A stretch of DNA of 64,000 bases from Brugia malayi (GCF_000002995.4 NW_025062477.1:186001-250000), one strand, 5' to 3'. Shown: positions 25,309 to 40,405, counted from the first letter of the stretch. Numbers and translations: made by a program. The notes: generated by a model from the sequence alone, not told the origin.

Positions 25309-27439
25309 TGCAAAAATGTTATATGTAACTAAATTCTTTCTCATTCATTCATTCTTTATATAAATGTATTATATTTGCAAAAACTAATTCTGTTGTGCAA
25401 TTCATCGTGGAAAAAAAACACTTATGCACTTTCGAGACAATAATATTATATCACGAGAGGTCAGCCGAGAGGTCAGCTGAAAGTTTTAATATCATCGCAG
25501 AAATAAAGACATAAACTAGAAATAAAGCTTAGGATTGGTTAAATAACGAAATTATAATTTTAAATGTTAATCTTTTTTTTTGCTCTGTTCATTTTCAATT
25601 CAGTGGCTGGAGGAAATCAAAAGTTTTTCTTGAGTTATGGAAATTTCTAATTTGAAATTTGAAATTCGCATAGTATCATTAGCAGATTTTCTTGCTTCCT
25701 TCTTTCACTCTCATCGCTCATTTTTTTTATCGCTGCGACAAAAAAAAAAAAAAAAAACGCACAGGTATTTTGCATTGAAATAGTATATAAATTGGTATGA
25801 ACCTGTGTGATACAGGTTGCAGTCATTCTCAAATTTAATTCAAGAACACAAGCAAATATCTTATTTAATTTGAAACTCGCATTTCCGAAAGAAAAAAATT
25901 CTCCAAAGGTTCTATTTCTTACTTTCCAGCACTTACATATTAACCTGTAACTTAATCAACAAGTTAGTATTTCATTTGTTTACTTGTTTACAATATGGTA
26001 TAGATGAAATTTTGATAGGAAATTAGGAAGGCCAAACATTTTAGACGAGCAAAACGGATTTTTTTTTTGATTGCAATTCTATGCTAATTGATTTCTTTGG
26101 CATATATATTTTGCCGAATAAGAAATTTCCGTAACATTCTAAATCTTTGACCTCTAAGTTGACCAGTTCAAAGTTCATTTCGATGTAAACTTACTTTCAT
26201 CCTTATGACATGAACATTTTGGGAGTTAGGGAATGGATATACAGTTGGAGGCTAATTTTTTTGTGAATTAATGTGATGAATTTTGATTGGCTCTATTATT
26301 TTAGAACAGACACATTTCTTCGACGAGAAAATTAAATCCTACGAAATCTATCTTTGTCCTTCGACAAGCAATGATAGCCTCGGAGCAGATTATCTTCTAA
26401 GAATGAACTGCCATTACTGCTGCAGAAGAGGAAAGTTTTGTTTTGCAGTAAAATAATTCTCGAAGACGCAAAAGGTTAAATTAACCTTCTCGAAGATGCA
26501 AAAGGTTAAATTTTAAACCTGTTAGGTGACAACAATAGTGTGAACTAGATTGATTCTTAGATACAGCAATTGAATGATATTTGTTTCTTCCTGTACATTT
26601 AACATAAGAAGTTTATCATCGGAAATATTTAAGTTAATTTTCTTCAAAAAAATTTGATCATATCTGAAGACAAAAGAATCTTTGATCAGAAGAGTAAAAA
26701 CAATACTTAGCCTAGTAATCGATCAGTAGCAATGGTACTTTCATTACAAAAATTGAGGCAATTTTGATTGTCAAAACAACACTCATTGAATGATGAAAGT
26801 TTCAAATTTTGATATAAAAAATATTTTTCTTTCTCAGATTTTCAACCTTTGAAAGAAAATTTTTGTCTTAAATAATTCGAAAATTTGTTGAAATCAGTTT
26901 CAGAGAATACTGATAACAGAAACTGACTTAACATATTTTCATTTCAAAACCTAATTTGAGTTCGTTAAACCCACTATGCTTAGTTTCGTTACTTCCAATT
27001 ATAACTTTTCCTGCCAAAATCAACCTTAATAAATCTAAAATCCATAAAAATTTAAAAATAAGATAGAATTAATTTTTCTCAATTAGTGCATTTCTAAGGA
27101 GACATGAAACTAACCACTGGAATTTGAAAATTTTATTAAAACATAATTTTAAAGATTAAAAGTTATCTCAGAGATTTGACTTGCAAATTCTGAAAGTTGA
27201 TCTAGGAGAAATTATCAGCAGAATTATCAGCGCTGCTTATTGTGATGAAACTATCGAAGAAAAAGGAAACGGAATGTTAAGATTTTCGTTTTTAGCAGAA
27301 TCCGGAAAACTCCTTGGATTTGCAGTGAAACAAACTAATTAGAGCCCTTGAATTTTTAGTATGTAAATTAGGAATATTCAATGATAAATGCACACACAAC
27401 GATATATAATGGAGAAGTGAAGAATTAGGTAATTGTCAG
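25309..27439. other. Convergent intergenic region between hum-7 and the proteoglycan gene
   Basis: The two large genes end tail to tail here. The stretch should hold both 3' UTRs. It contains the hum-7 poly(A) signals, a possible reverse-strand signal (TTTATT near 27131), and a short direct repeat (CTCGAAGACGCAAAAGGTTAAA-like at about 26457-26512). I see no coding region. Confidence 0.7.
25502..25526 (+). terminator. Two poly(A) signals for hum-7
   Basis: Two AATAAA hexamers (about 25502 and 25521) lie some 200 bp past the hum-7 stop codon. They fit 3' end formation for the + strand transcript. Inferred from position only. Confidence 0.5.
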
Positions 27440-29285
27440 TTATACCCAATATTGATTGTCTTTCAACCTTGTTGACTGATATCGATCCGGCCTAGACCTA
27501 TTCAGTTCTGGAGTGTTCCGGATATTTAACTCCCGGTAATCCATCAGTTCACCGGAGAGTGGTCTGGACTGAGTTCGCTGAGATATCGGTGTTGGAGTCA
27601 AAGATGTACGTTGTTTTGAACCATCAAATGTTTGTAACGGACGCTCAGGTCGTTTCTCGGACAGCTCGCGACGGCTACGTCCGATCGTAGCGTAAACCTA
27701 TAAAAGATTTTGTGAAATTATGAAAAAGGACTATGTTAACTGATCAAATTAGTTAAGTTGGTGCATAATAATTGCAAAGTTCGAGAAAAATTCAAAACAA
27801 ATTTTTAAAAATTTCACATTTCAATACTTAACTTATCAAAAAAAATCGATTGTATGTTGAAATAAATTTGTATTAAATTCATATGACTAAGGATTTGCCC
27901 TATTTGAATATTCCTTGGGCAGATCATTGATGCAACACTCATTCTCGAGTTTATCTGTCTTGTCTAGAATGATGTCACAGTTTAACAAACAACGTTTACA
28001 TTGTTTAAAAATCACTCCTAAATTTAGTGCTACGCTCTTTTAGACTTTCAACTATTAAAAAGTCATATCAACTAATCTCCTTTGTTCTGAACTAAATCTA
28101 CTTGCACTCTCAGAATATTGTTGAGGTCATCCCAATCTGACAGTGTCATATAAAGCGAAAGGGTCATTCGACGGTGACAGTTTTACCCACTACAATCAAT
28201 CAATCTGTTATAAGCCAAGCTCACTCACTATAAGTGTGTATTGTCATCTTTTGGCGACAGTTTCACTACTTACTTCCTTTCATTGAAAGAATAACAGATT
28301 CCATCGCAAACTGCAAACTGTCACCGAGGAAAGTTCTCCAACAAATCCCTACAGGTTCTCGACAGGTAGAATCAGTGTGATTCGTCAACAGATCTCTATA
28401 GGTTCTCGACAAGTAGATTCATTGTGATTACCCAAGAAATCCCTACAGGTTCTCGACAGGTAGAATCAGTGTGATTCGTCAACAGATCTCTATAGGTTCT
28501 CGACAAGTAGATTCATTGTGATTACCCAAGAAATCCCTACAGGTTCTCGACAAGTAGAATCAGTGTGATTACCCAAATCCCTACAGGTTCTCGACAAGTA
28601 GAATCAGTTGATCCGTTACCTTCCCTCAGTAATGATCTTTGTTTCTTTGGTTGATAATTCCTAGCATAGAATACTAATCAATAATGCATGTTTTAAAAAT
28701 TAATTAATTAATATGAATGCAACTGCATGAATAATGCTTTGTACATAAGGAAAAGGATAATTTGCAAATCAATTTGAATTCACATACTGAATGTTTTGAT
28801 TAATTTAATGCATTGATTCTTTTAACTTGAGATGATAACAAGTCAAGGAAACAGTTATTAATTTTTTAATAAATATTCATTAATTTAATGAGGAAATACT
28901 TATCTAACTCATTAAGTGTTTAACTTGGAAATTGTACTTGAAAGTACCAAATTTTAATTAAGATTCCAGTGTACGTACCGTGGTACTCAACAAATCAGGC
29001 TGCTTTTGAAGGTCTGCTTTTGCTTTTACATCTAATTCGCGTCTTTTCTGTGCCTTAACCACTCGCAGTTGCTTTCGATTGCTTGAATGTCGCCGGAATA
29101 TGATGACAGTTATGATTACGGCAACAGTAAGTGCAAACAGAATGATTAGTACATAGTAATTTATCATTTTATTGACTGGTACCATAGCTGAGTGAGATAA
29201 GTCAGGTGGTATCGAGTGATTCGTGGTACTATCAGTTGAAGGGATGTAGTTCATTATAGTAGATGGATGAATTTCAATTTCAAAT
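27440..29285 (-). other. cspg4: Proteoglycan transmembrane helix and PDZ-binding tail
   Basis: Exon 29285-28979 encodes a helix of about 21 hydrophobic residues (Y-Y-V-L-I-I-L-F ... V-I-I-F) followed by R-R-H-S-S-N-R-K, a stop-transfer signature. The last exon, 27697-27440, encodes a tail of 86 codons rich in R, S, T and P, ending Q-Y-W-V and a TAA stop. In mammalian NG2 the terminal Q-Y-W-V binds PDZ proteins such as GRIP1, syntenin and MUPP1. Confidence 0.92.
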
Positions 29286-32200
29286 CTGGAAAGAGCTTAC
29301 AGTGTACTATTTGAATCAAATATCAAATTGCGAAAAAAAAAAAAAAAAATCAGAAACAAATTTCTCAAAATAATTGTTTCAACTTCTATCAGAATTCGAT
29401 AAACATAGAAAGTAGTGGACAGATCAAATATTTTCTCGAAATTATCAAAAATTTATGAAATTTCAGAATTAATAGTTCAAGTAAACCTGAATCTAGCAGG
29501 TTGAATCTCATCGGCATTTAATTCTAATTCTGCAAAATCGAGTACCATAACATCAGTTTGATTGGGTACGTAAAATAAGCCGTTATTTATGATATCATTG
29601 TAAGTGAAAAATTCCACGTACTGGCTCACATTTGAATTTAACACAAAACGTCCAAAACGTGGTGATTTAGTGACGAAGAAACGTGGAGTTAAATACTGTA
29701 AATCGCGAATTTATTTATATTTAAATTTAAACTTGAAATTTAAAATACAGTAATTTAGTTGAATTTTTGACAAATATATATTCTTCCATTTAAATATATT
29801 ACCTGCAAAATGGAAGCATTCAAATGTGCGCCAGTAATAAGCGCTACTGAACTGCTATCAGCAATAAGAATTCGTGGATTTAGCACCGGAAGTACACGCA
29901 CATACGAAATACTCTGAACTGTTTCATTTAATTCATTTTCAACCTTAAATTCGAATCGATCCTGAAGTATTTTTTCAACTCAAATCATCTTAGCCATCTA
30001 AATTAATTAATTATTACAACAGTACTACTAAATTGAACTGATTGTTTAATTCAAAAAAAAAAAACTAATTCAAGTAATAGACGAAAAATTTACAGACTTT
30101 TTAATTCAGCAAATAGTTTCAGTTTTGATCTTTTAGATAAGAAATACTTTTGTATAAAGTAATGCATTACATAACTTTAAATTATTTCCTTAACTTATAT
30201 AATTCACTTAAGTATACCACCTGGAAGGCTTGCATATTAAGTTGTGCGTAAAGTACACGTTCCTCATCAATATCCAACTGCGTGAACGTGTTTGCTTCCT
30301 TCTCTCCTGCTACCCAATACAATGTGCCATTCTCGGGTAACTTCGTTATTTTGTATACAATTTTGGATCGATCACCGTTTGACTTAGCACCGAAATGAGT
30401 TCTGTCAGAAATTAAATTTTAATTATAATTATAGTCAGTACAGTACTGTCACATTAAATTTTATTGTATGTCTTCGGTGAATGCTTCATTTGCTCCTTTG
30501 TAGGACGAACTACTTTTTAAATCGCTTAGACGGATGATTCTAGTAGTATAATTTATGTAAAAACTGACTGTTTTTATCAAAATTTAGTTACTTTCTTTTT
30601 AATATCCTTCTGATACATTTCCTAAACAAATAATATTTAACTATTCTTATTTGCTCACCAAAATAGTATTAATTAATCATTAGCTTTATCGTTTACCTAA
30701 AATCACATTCAAAAAAGTTTAGTTGCCTGCAATATCAACCAATCCCTTCAAATGTTACCTGTTCAAAAGTACATAAGTTTTTCCTTGAATATATTCGACA
30801 TCGGAATGGTTTTCGAGCGATAATGATAATGGCAATATATCAATAATAAGTGCTCTTATATGACTGGCAACCCAAAATAATTTAATTATTTTAAAGACAA
30901 AAATGATGAAAATAAGAAAATCTTTTTAACAATAACTGATAAAAACTATGCTAGTAGAATAAGTAATAAAGTTTGTTTTCGAAGTTTAAAACTCAATTCA
31001 GGTTAGATTTATCTAGCTTATAAATTTTTTCTGCTTTGTTTGGTTTGGTCCAACCTTTATGCTTTGATGTAAAAGGATTTCTGTTCTATTTCGGCATTAT
31101 CTTTTGGGCCAATTGTCTCTACTGGTTATTTTAAAATAATAAAATATTGACCCAAAAGTGAACTGAATGAATGATAAAATGTTAAAAAAGTAATAAAACT
31201 TTTGATAATTTCATCAATACCCTCGCAAAATTTAAAATGACTAACAAGAAGATACAAATAAGATTTAAAATAACCTGAAAGACGACTACATCGATGTCAC
31301 CATGAACATTGTGCTGTTGTTGATGAAAAAGTCCAACTTTACCTTTGTTTACGTCATCTTGGGTAAACAATTCTGTCATACCACTTTTCATCAAAAATTT
31401 CACTCCATTACTTCCTGCCTGAAACTTCATTTTTCACTGAAAAAAAATCAAATTCAGGTAGAGAAAATACTTTATCGAATCAATAGAAGTAACAAAAAGA
31501 AAAAAGAAATTTCTGAAAGAATGATAAATCATACCTGGAGCAATCGATATTCCAAATCACTTGGCTTGATTACTGGATGTACAGCTTGAAATATCTCCGA
31601 TGACAGAGAATAATTGCCCCCAGTGATTAGCTTAATTCGATCCGGAAATTCTTTAATCTGTAAGTAAAGCATGAAAAGAATTGAAAGGAATGCGCGTAAC
31701 CGATAAATAAAATTCACTGTTGACAAATAAAAGAAAAGTAAGATTAAAACTGATTTTAAAAACCGGTAACCTTTACGAATGGATCCTTTTGTGGTAACAC
31801 TATCACCGGTAGTATTATGCGCAAACGATTCGTTCGATGACGGTTAGCGTCATTTTTAGGCAAAATGTAAAACAAAATTTCATCCCGCAACAATGCTTCC
31901 TTTTGGTGTCGGTAAATCAATGATCTTCCGGTTAACAGATCAAAAAGTTTCACCAGAGTAGTATGCTTAATAATGCTATTTAATACATCCAATTGACCAT
32001 GTCGTGGCTTTCGCGAAAAATCTACCAGAAGTTCCTCACGAAAGTTTTTACGTATAACATCTAAGTTGACGTGAGATTCATTGATTGCTACGCTTCCACC
32101 TAAAGTAATGTCTTTTGAGTTTTTACTCTTCATTTTACTTCCCATATCTTCACTTTCACTTTTCTCACAATTTTATAATTTTTATTATATTTTGTATTTG

Positions 32201-35200
32201 TTGATATTATCATCACATCTTTTTCTCTTTCCCTCTCTCTCTCTCTCTCCCTCTCTCTCTCTCCATAGTTTAATTTGCATGCAATTAACTGATAGAGATT
32301 ATTTGTCTCTGACCGTTAATTACTCATTGAAAACATTAAAATGTTTGAACGTACCACGTGAAACAACAACACTATGAAGCTGAATGAATTCATGTAAGCG
32401 ATGTGACGGTAAAGCCGCGTAAGTAATTGAAATTTTGAAACGATTTTCATCAATCGCTGAATTATCCGTTGAGTTATTTAGCAAAACTTTGAACAGAAAC
32501 AGATCTTTTTTAGTCCATTCATCTAAAAAATCATTATCTACTTTGTAGGTTAATCGACCCTCATTGATATCTTCTTGCGTGAACTGCTCAGTAAGTACTC
32601 CCGAAAGCAGCAAATTTCCATATCGTGGGATTTTCGTCAGCTTATATACAATTTTACTTGGATCCACCTGCAACTATCATCAATGGAATTCGATATATCG
32701 AGAAAAATATGGTAAGTAGCTAATTTGTACAGCCTCAACATTCTTGTGAGTTCTTCTAGCATTTCTAATCCAGTAGCTTACAGTAAAACTATACTTTGAA
32801 AATTCTGATAAACATACATCCGAAATATGAACTTTCAATAAATCAGATCCGATAACAGCAGGAAATTTTCCCGGTGGCACTACAAGAGGACCATTTGCGT
32901 CCATCGTGATTTTAATTCCTTGCAAGCTTTCAATTGTAAACCATTCAGGACCAATTTGATGAAGACCGTCGCTTACGAGAAAGGAAAAGCCACCAGCTGT
33001 TGCAGTATCTGAAAGTAATTAAAAAATTCGAGTTTATTTTAGTCAATTATTAAATTTGTATTTTAAACAGTTTGTGAAGGGATCACAGAGTAAAGCTAAA
33101 AAAAACTGCTTTAAAAATTACACCTTCATTTTTTACAAAGATTATTTCTAATTTGTTAATTTCGGCTTGTGAAAAATTTGTAATAGCTTTTGAAGGATTA
33201 TTCGCACGAGCAACATATCCATTCAGCGGTTGATTGATAAGGTACCGTATTTGCTCGGTAGGTGTATCGTCATCCTTAATTTCATCATTTAGCTCATACA
33301 ATAATTCATCTTTTACCTACTTCAACTAAGTATTTATTTCAGTCGTATTATGGAAATTTTGAAAGATACCAAATAAAATTCAGAAAAAAAAAAAAATTAA
33401 ACCTGTGAAAATAAGTGCTGTTTGGTAATCGGTGTCTTACGCATATTCCATATTTTCATTATTTCGTTACGCAGCAATTCCGGTTCTACAATATAACCTT
33501 TTATCTTCTAGAGGTTAAATTTGAACTGACTGCAAGGATATACCAACTATGTATTGGATACCTACCAATTTTATAACAAAAAGTTTACCATATAAATTAT
33601 GATGCCTTACCAAAACAGTTACCTGTTTTGGTAAGGTGCATTGTTGTGTATCGATGGTACATGCTGCTACCGTAAACGTGTCTCTTAGCTCTCGACTAGT
33701 CGGATTACTTATGTAATGGATCCGATGATCACTGAGTTCTTGAACACTGAACTGTCTAATAGTACTGATATTAGTTAAATTGGAAGCATCACGAACAAGC
33801 CATCCGAATTCAGGATCCGACAAAATCCGAAATTCTATGTCACGTTCATTGCCAGCTGTTGCATGTATGACATCACTGTTTATTGTTTTGTTAGATCCGG
33901 ATATAACTGTGATGTTTGATACAGATAATTCAATCTAAAAATCAAAAAATTTGACATATTAATAATACCATAAGTAAAAATTAATATTACGATTGTTTCA
34001 TCGAAATATTTAATTAGTAATTTAATTAGTATGATAGACAAAAAAAAAAAAGAACTTTAAGTTCATATATTACCCTGTCATCTACGACATTAATAAACAA
34101 CGTATATGGTCCAATCATTTGTTTTCCAATCGAAACGTTGAAAACAACAGAATCACGTGATGACAATATACCATTATGTAAATATTGTATTTGGCCGGCA
34201 TTTACATGCGCTTGCGTAAAACGTGAAACGAAGAAATTACTTGGCATTACGGTACGTCCGTTATTAATTGCTGAAAGAGTGGCGTTTTTGTTACCTCTTT
34301 AAGCCTTTTTAAGTATGTAACTTCTTGTAAAAGTTTTATTATGAAGTCTGATTCATTCAAGGAATACAGCAATAATCGGAAGCGAAGGATACGGTACTGG
34401 TTGACCTTACATTTGCATATTAGTGTAAAATTGAGAATCTTGACGACCTTATACCTCTCAACGATTCCAATATTAGTGAACCATGCATCGGCTGCCGGAT
34501 GACATCAAAAACGATTTCGCTTGGATGTTTATGCGAAGCTGTCGCTAGTAGAACACTTTTGTCAATTTGCGAAATTGATGAAAACGGAACAACCAATGAG
34601 GTCAAAGTGCGCATTTCCAAATGATCCCTTTCACTATCATCCAGATGAATTTTGAAAACTTTGAAAGTTTTTGTGACTGTTAGATTTGCAACTGTAGCAG
34701 TGATTGCTTGTTCATGTTGATCATTATTGATTGATGGAACAGTGATACGGTACTGTATTAGACCATCATCGATATCCTATAAAACAAAAAGGATAACGAA
34801 TTACTTTTTTCCATTCTTTTTGTATATCATTTTGTATTTGCATTTATTTACATATCCGTTCATTTCATTAATTAATTAATTAATTAATCCTAATTGTTTA
34901 ACTTGTTGAAAATTCCTCTTGCTTAACTCATTGAAAATTCCGGGGCTTACCTGTTGTGTGAAACTCTTTACCAGTTTCTTGATAGAATTACTGATAAAGA
35001 TCCAATTTCCGGTTGTAACTTTAAACCAAATGTCAGATTTTTTTGCATCAACGTTAGTTACAGCGGAAAGATTACGGTTCGTTAATGGCACAAAGATTGC
35101 AGTTGCTGCTGCAGTTGTTACATTAGTGATCGAAATTGTAATGTTGCTATTCTGAATCCTTATGAAAGGTTGCGATGCGGTGATTACTAATACTGAGGCT

Positions 35201-38200
35201 ACCTGATGCACTCCATCCGATACGGTGTAACTATAATGCATCATCCGTTATTCCACTCGGATTCGATCAGATTCGATCTTCCATTCCTCCTCTCTCTAAC
35301 AAATTACAAATGTGCCTTAGCATCAACACTTACTTCATTTTAAAATTTTTGCTATATCCGAAGTGTCTTATTAGCACTTCACTGTTTTGCATTTGTCGTT
35401 GAGTGAAACTGTGCAGTGGTGCAAATGGCGGAAAACTGGACAAAATAGCAGCGTGTCGAAAATTGTCATGAAAAGTAAACTGCAAGGGTTGTGCATCGAT
35501 ATCGTCATCTACCCAAGGTAGCAATGATGGATATAATGTACGATCGCCGCGTTCTGTGATCTGAAACTTTTCTACTAATCGAATACAAAGTTTACTTTAT
35601 ATGATTAGTTGTCTTAATTAAGCGATGTATTAAATTCTCGAAATGAGAGATTTAATAAGAGCATCTTAAAAACTGATGACAATTCATAAGGATGGCTGTG
35701 GGGTGTTAAATAGTACAAATTTGGGACTTCTTATCTCGTCAGGAATCCATGATCATTCATCTATGACTAAACAGAAAAGAGTGAAAAGAAAAATTTGTTA
35801 AGAACGATATAGTTTGACATACCTGTATGATATTATTGCCAATCAACCTTGGAACATTATCATTCTTCAAGATCAGTCTAATTGTTAGCCAAAATGGTAC
35901 TCGACTTGTACGTTCATAAATACTCTCGGCCAAGAGGAATACTTGATCAATGCGATTCTCACCATCCATATGTTGATAGAAAACACTGAACATTTGGTTT
36001 ATTCCGCTTAACCTTATGAAACGCATACGCATACTTACCATATCTCTGATAAGAATTCCTTAACTTTTCAAATTTTTGATTTTATTCAGTTAAAAGCTAG
36101 CACATTCTCGAGGAGTTTGAAAAAGACTTGATTTAGTTAGTGCGACAACTGAATTCACTTACTTTCCACTGTTAACATCCGAAGTGGTGAAATTATCTCC
36201 ATCGATCAGCCGGAGTTGCTCACCGGTTGCTCGCTTTAACAGTATATTACCGTAGACCGGTGCATTACCTATGATAAACACAAAACGACTGCTATCAGGA
36301 GTTCGTAATGATAGTGACTCATTGCTTATCTGTAATACAGGACGTACAACTCTACAATTTCTGAATTCAGCATAAAACCTTATTCATTCTATGAATTAGA
36401 TAAATCAATCACATATCAAAAATTACAATTTAAGTTTTGATTTGAATTGGATTCGAAAAATTGTAATCAGAATCAGTTAAACACTGATGATAACCAATCA
36501 ACTAAAAATTAATTTGTTTATCATTTGGAAAAAATACAGAGTTAAAAAATCTAATTTAAATGCAAAAACGACTTCCAATTATTTAAAATTGCAACGAAAT
36601 ATGAAAGTATTTGCCTGTAAATTTAACTTTAAAAATTAACCTTTTGCATGCCACCCTCTTCAACAATAACAGTTCGATTAATGAGTTGTACAGAACCACG
36701 TCCTGGAATAAATGTTATCTCGAAAAGTACTTCTTCTGATGTGACCGATGGCGTGATTAATCGGAAAGTGAAGAAATCGTTGACAATGGAATACTGCACA
36801 AAATGCATTTTATAGGTAATTTCACCATCGTCAATGTGCTGCAATGAAAATTCGCTGAAGCATAAATATTTTGAGGTATTCATATTTGATCTAATCCATC
36901 GATAATTAGAGATACTGCTGTTGCTACTACTACTTTTTTTCATTCAGCAATTCTAATTTCGAATAAATTTGATATTAAAATTTTTAAAATAGCTATCCCA
37001 AATTTTTAAATTTAGCTGCTAAAGTAATGAGGTACATTTGCCTCAGAGTGAATGGGTATAAAATAATTTCTTTCAAAGAAAATAAACACACACAAAATGA
37101 GTTATGAACTGTAAGACAAGAAGAGTATCATCATAAGTAAAGTAGTAATAAGTAAAGAGACGAGAATGATGAGAATTTCAAACTCAAATCTTAAATGACC
37201 TAGAAATAATTGAACTAATTTAATTAGCAGAATAATTTGCAATATTTTTTGATGCCAAACATACTTTCTTGGATTACCTATAATGGAACAAAAGGAAATG
37301 AAGGAAATAGCATCGAAGTGTACTACTCTTTTTATACAAAAATTTGCATATATTATGCAGTAAGTACCTTTTGAGTGAAATTTGATGAAACACCAATTCG
37401 TCGATTGCGATTTTTCTCAACTCGACGCAATAAAGTACCAAATTTTGGTGGCTCAATGATATGATAAACGAGTTGATTGGTTGGAAAACTTTTGGGAAAT
37501 GTCCAACCAAATAAATTTTCTCGTTTCAACACCAAATTATCAGTGTTATTTAGTAAACATGGAATACGATTAAAAATTTTAACGTGAACCGTAATAAAAG
37601 TTATACGAAAAACGTGTATCATTGATGTCGTAGTATCAACTCGAATCTAAATGATTATAATGTGATATAACTTGAGTATGTATGTGAATAGAAAGGAAGA
37701 ATATTTTATAGAGTTAAGAAAATTTCAAAATTAAATTCATCTTTACATCCAACAAAATCTCATGTATTCATTGCATTTTTTATGAATACCTGAAAGCTAA
37801 AAGTATCAAGCATTGGATTCATAGCACTGGAATGTTTATACTGTACACGTGAACTGTCGATATCGTTTTGGCTAAATGTTGAACAAATTTCAAACTGTCC
37901 CAAACCATGGCGACACTGTACAACACCATATTCTGGCTGGTCAACAATGGTATACTTAATTGAAATTCCAGGAAGATTTGTTGTGAATGATAAATTTGCT
38001 GATGAGATAATGGCTGCCGTTTGATGGATCACTTTAAGGCCTGTAATTGCTATTTGATGATTCACTGTTTTGTTATTTACAGCTTAATGTTTGTGTATTT
38101 GTTTACTCGAAACGATTGTTTCTGCCATTACTTTTCGTTTATTTGTTTTTTTTTTTCTATTTTTATTTACTGACCAATTCTGTCAATTCACTGTTTTGTT

Positions 38201-40405
38201 ATTACAGCTTAGTGTTTGTGTATTTGTTTACTCGATGCTCAGTCAGTCATTTCCTTAACAATAAAATTGTTATTTCATTATTTATCGTTTACTTGCCAAA
38301 TTATTTTTCTATTTTTATTTACTGACCAATTCTGTCAATTCACAGTTTATTTGCAACCATAATATAAGTACCTGTGTTAGCCTTCAGCTGTATCTCAATC
38401 GGAGCAAAATGTATTGTCAACTGGAGTGCATCAGATTGTCGTTCACCATCACTAGCAATTAGTTTCAACGTACCTTCACTTACCTTACCTGTAAGAATAG
38501 CATGAACCTGAAAAAGGAACTCAATAGAGTTAATTCAGACTCAGACAGATGGCTATCTTATGACAAACCTTAATAAAATTAAATTTGTTCAGAAGATAGA
38601 ACAATTGCAATTTTCTCTTTGTTTTCCCAATGATTTTGTTAGAAATTTGAAATATTTCAATAGAACTATTAACTTAACTTACATCGTTATTTAAAAAGTC
38701 GCGCTGAGTAAATTTTTGAATTTCCTTGCTTTCCGAATCTTCCAGCCGAACTCCATTTGCAGCAATAACAGAGACATACACCGTTTCCGGATCGCTATCC
38801 GCATCCCACAAGTTTATTGCTCGGCTATCCAACGTAAGTCTTGAAATATGTCCATTACAGAAATTTCCCTTTACAATAAGCAGTAAGAATTTATATAGTT
38901 GGCAGCTTCAATTTGTGAAATTTCTTACAGACTTTATGATGCAAGAGAATGCTCTGTCACATTCTGTCAACCAAAAATATCAGAAACTAAAAACAATTCC
39001 TTAAGTTACATTTTTAATTTCTTTAGCAGTTCCCTCACTTGTAAATTTCAACATTTTCTCCTTCTGTCCTACCATTAACGCTTTTACGCTATCGTTTAAA
39101 TCTTTTTTTCGTTCTTTTTTTTTTTCAAATTTACGCATTCATAAATTAGTGAAATAATTGAAAAAAAAAATGTTTAAAATAAAATAATTGAAATAAATAC
39201 ATTTTATCACAAATTTTTATAAAAATTGTTACCATTACTCATTGAAAATGTGAACTTCCTTAAATGAATGACAAAAAAAAAAATTAAAAAAGTTTTTTTT
39301 AGAATCGTACTTTGAGTCACCAGTTATCCATAACATTTCTGAATCAGTTCCCGATTTCAGTTCCGGTGGATCATTCACAGGATTGATTCGTATTGGTATA
39401 TTGTAAATCATGTTCCGTTTTGGTGTCACCACTTCTCGTGAAATTATTGCAGTCTAAAATCCAAATTTGTAAGTAGTGGAATGGAGCAAATATCCCAATA
39501 ACTTTTTTAAATATCAAAGCATTTACCAGATTTTCCTCAGAGAGAGAAGAAAAAAAAAAAAAAAAAAAACAAACGATAGGTATTCTGGCAAGGTAGTATT
39601 TGTTTTAGGTATCAAAATGTGTCATAGTACCTCTAAACCAATGTTATCAATAGTTGTTTCACTATCATCGTGCTTATAAAATATTTTATTGGCTAAAATA
39701 TCACTGCTAGCAAATTGGTTTATTGGTTGGCCATACTTTAGTAATTGACCGTGTTGTGGTGGTTCCAGCAATCTAAAACGACAACATGTGACAATGTGAC
39801 AATGAATCAGTAAACAGTTAAGTGAAAAATAAATAAGCAAGAAGACTACTTATAAGAACTATGGACTACTATAAAAATACAATTGAATAAGTGAATTAAA
39901 TTTAAAATATAATAAAAAAAAACTGAACTGAAATGTCCAAGTGAATGTGGTCAATAAGTATCAAAAAGCTAAAGTTTTGTGTATAATACTGCAGAGCACT
40001 TTTATTTTTCCTCTTTTGCTTCTGATTGATCCTTTTTCCTTACTGTCAAAATATTATTACCTGAACAATATGTCCTCTTTAGAAATGTTCCTGTAATGAT
40101 GTCTTGAAAAAGCATAAATATTCCAACTTTGTATCGGAGCAGTTGCTCCCTCATCCAAAACTAATGGCTCTGTAAAATGTTGTAGTCCCACGTAATGTGG
40201 CGGAGGACGTGGTCCATCTGATTGCTCGTTTGTATCTTTTTGATGCTGTCTTTGCTGGTGAGTTGTTTCATCAAAGCTAAATACTTTTAAAATTTCCCTT
40301 CAAATTTACGAATTTAATCTCTTCTTAAAAAACTTTGATATTCTCACTTTACATGAGATATAAACCTTTCAATGAGTGTATTATGATGCTTAATTATCAA
40401 TTTTT

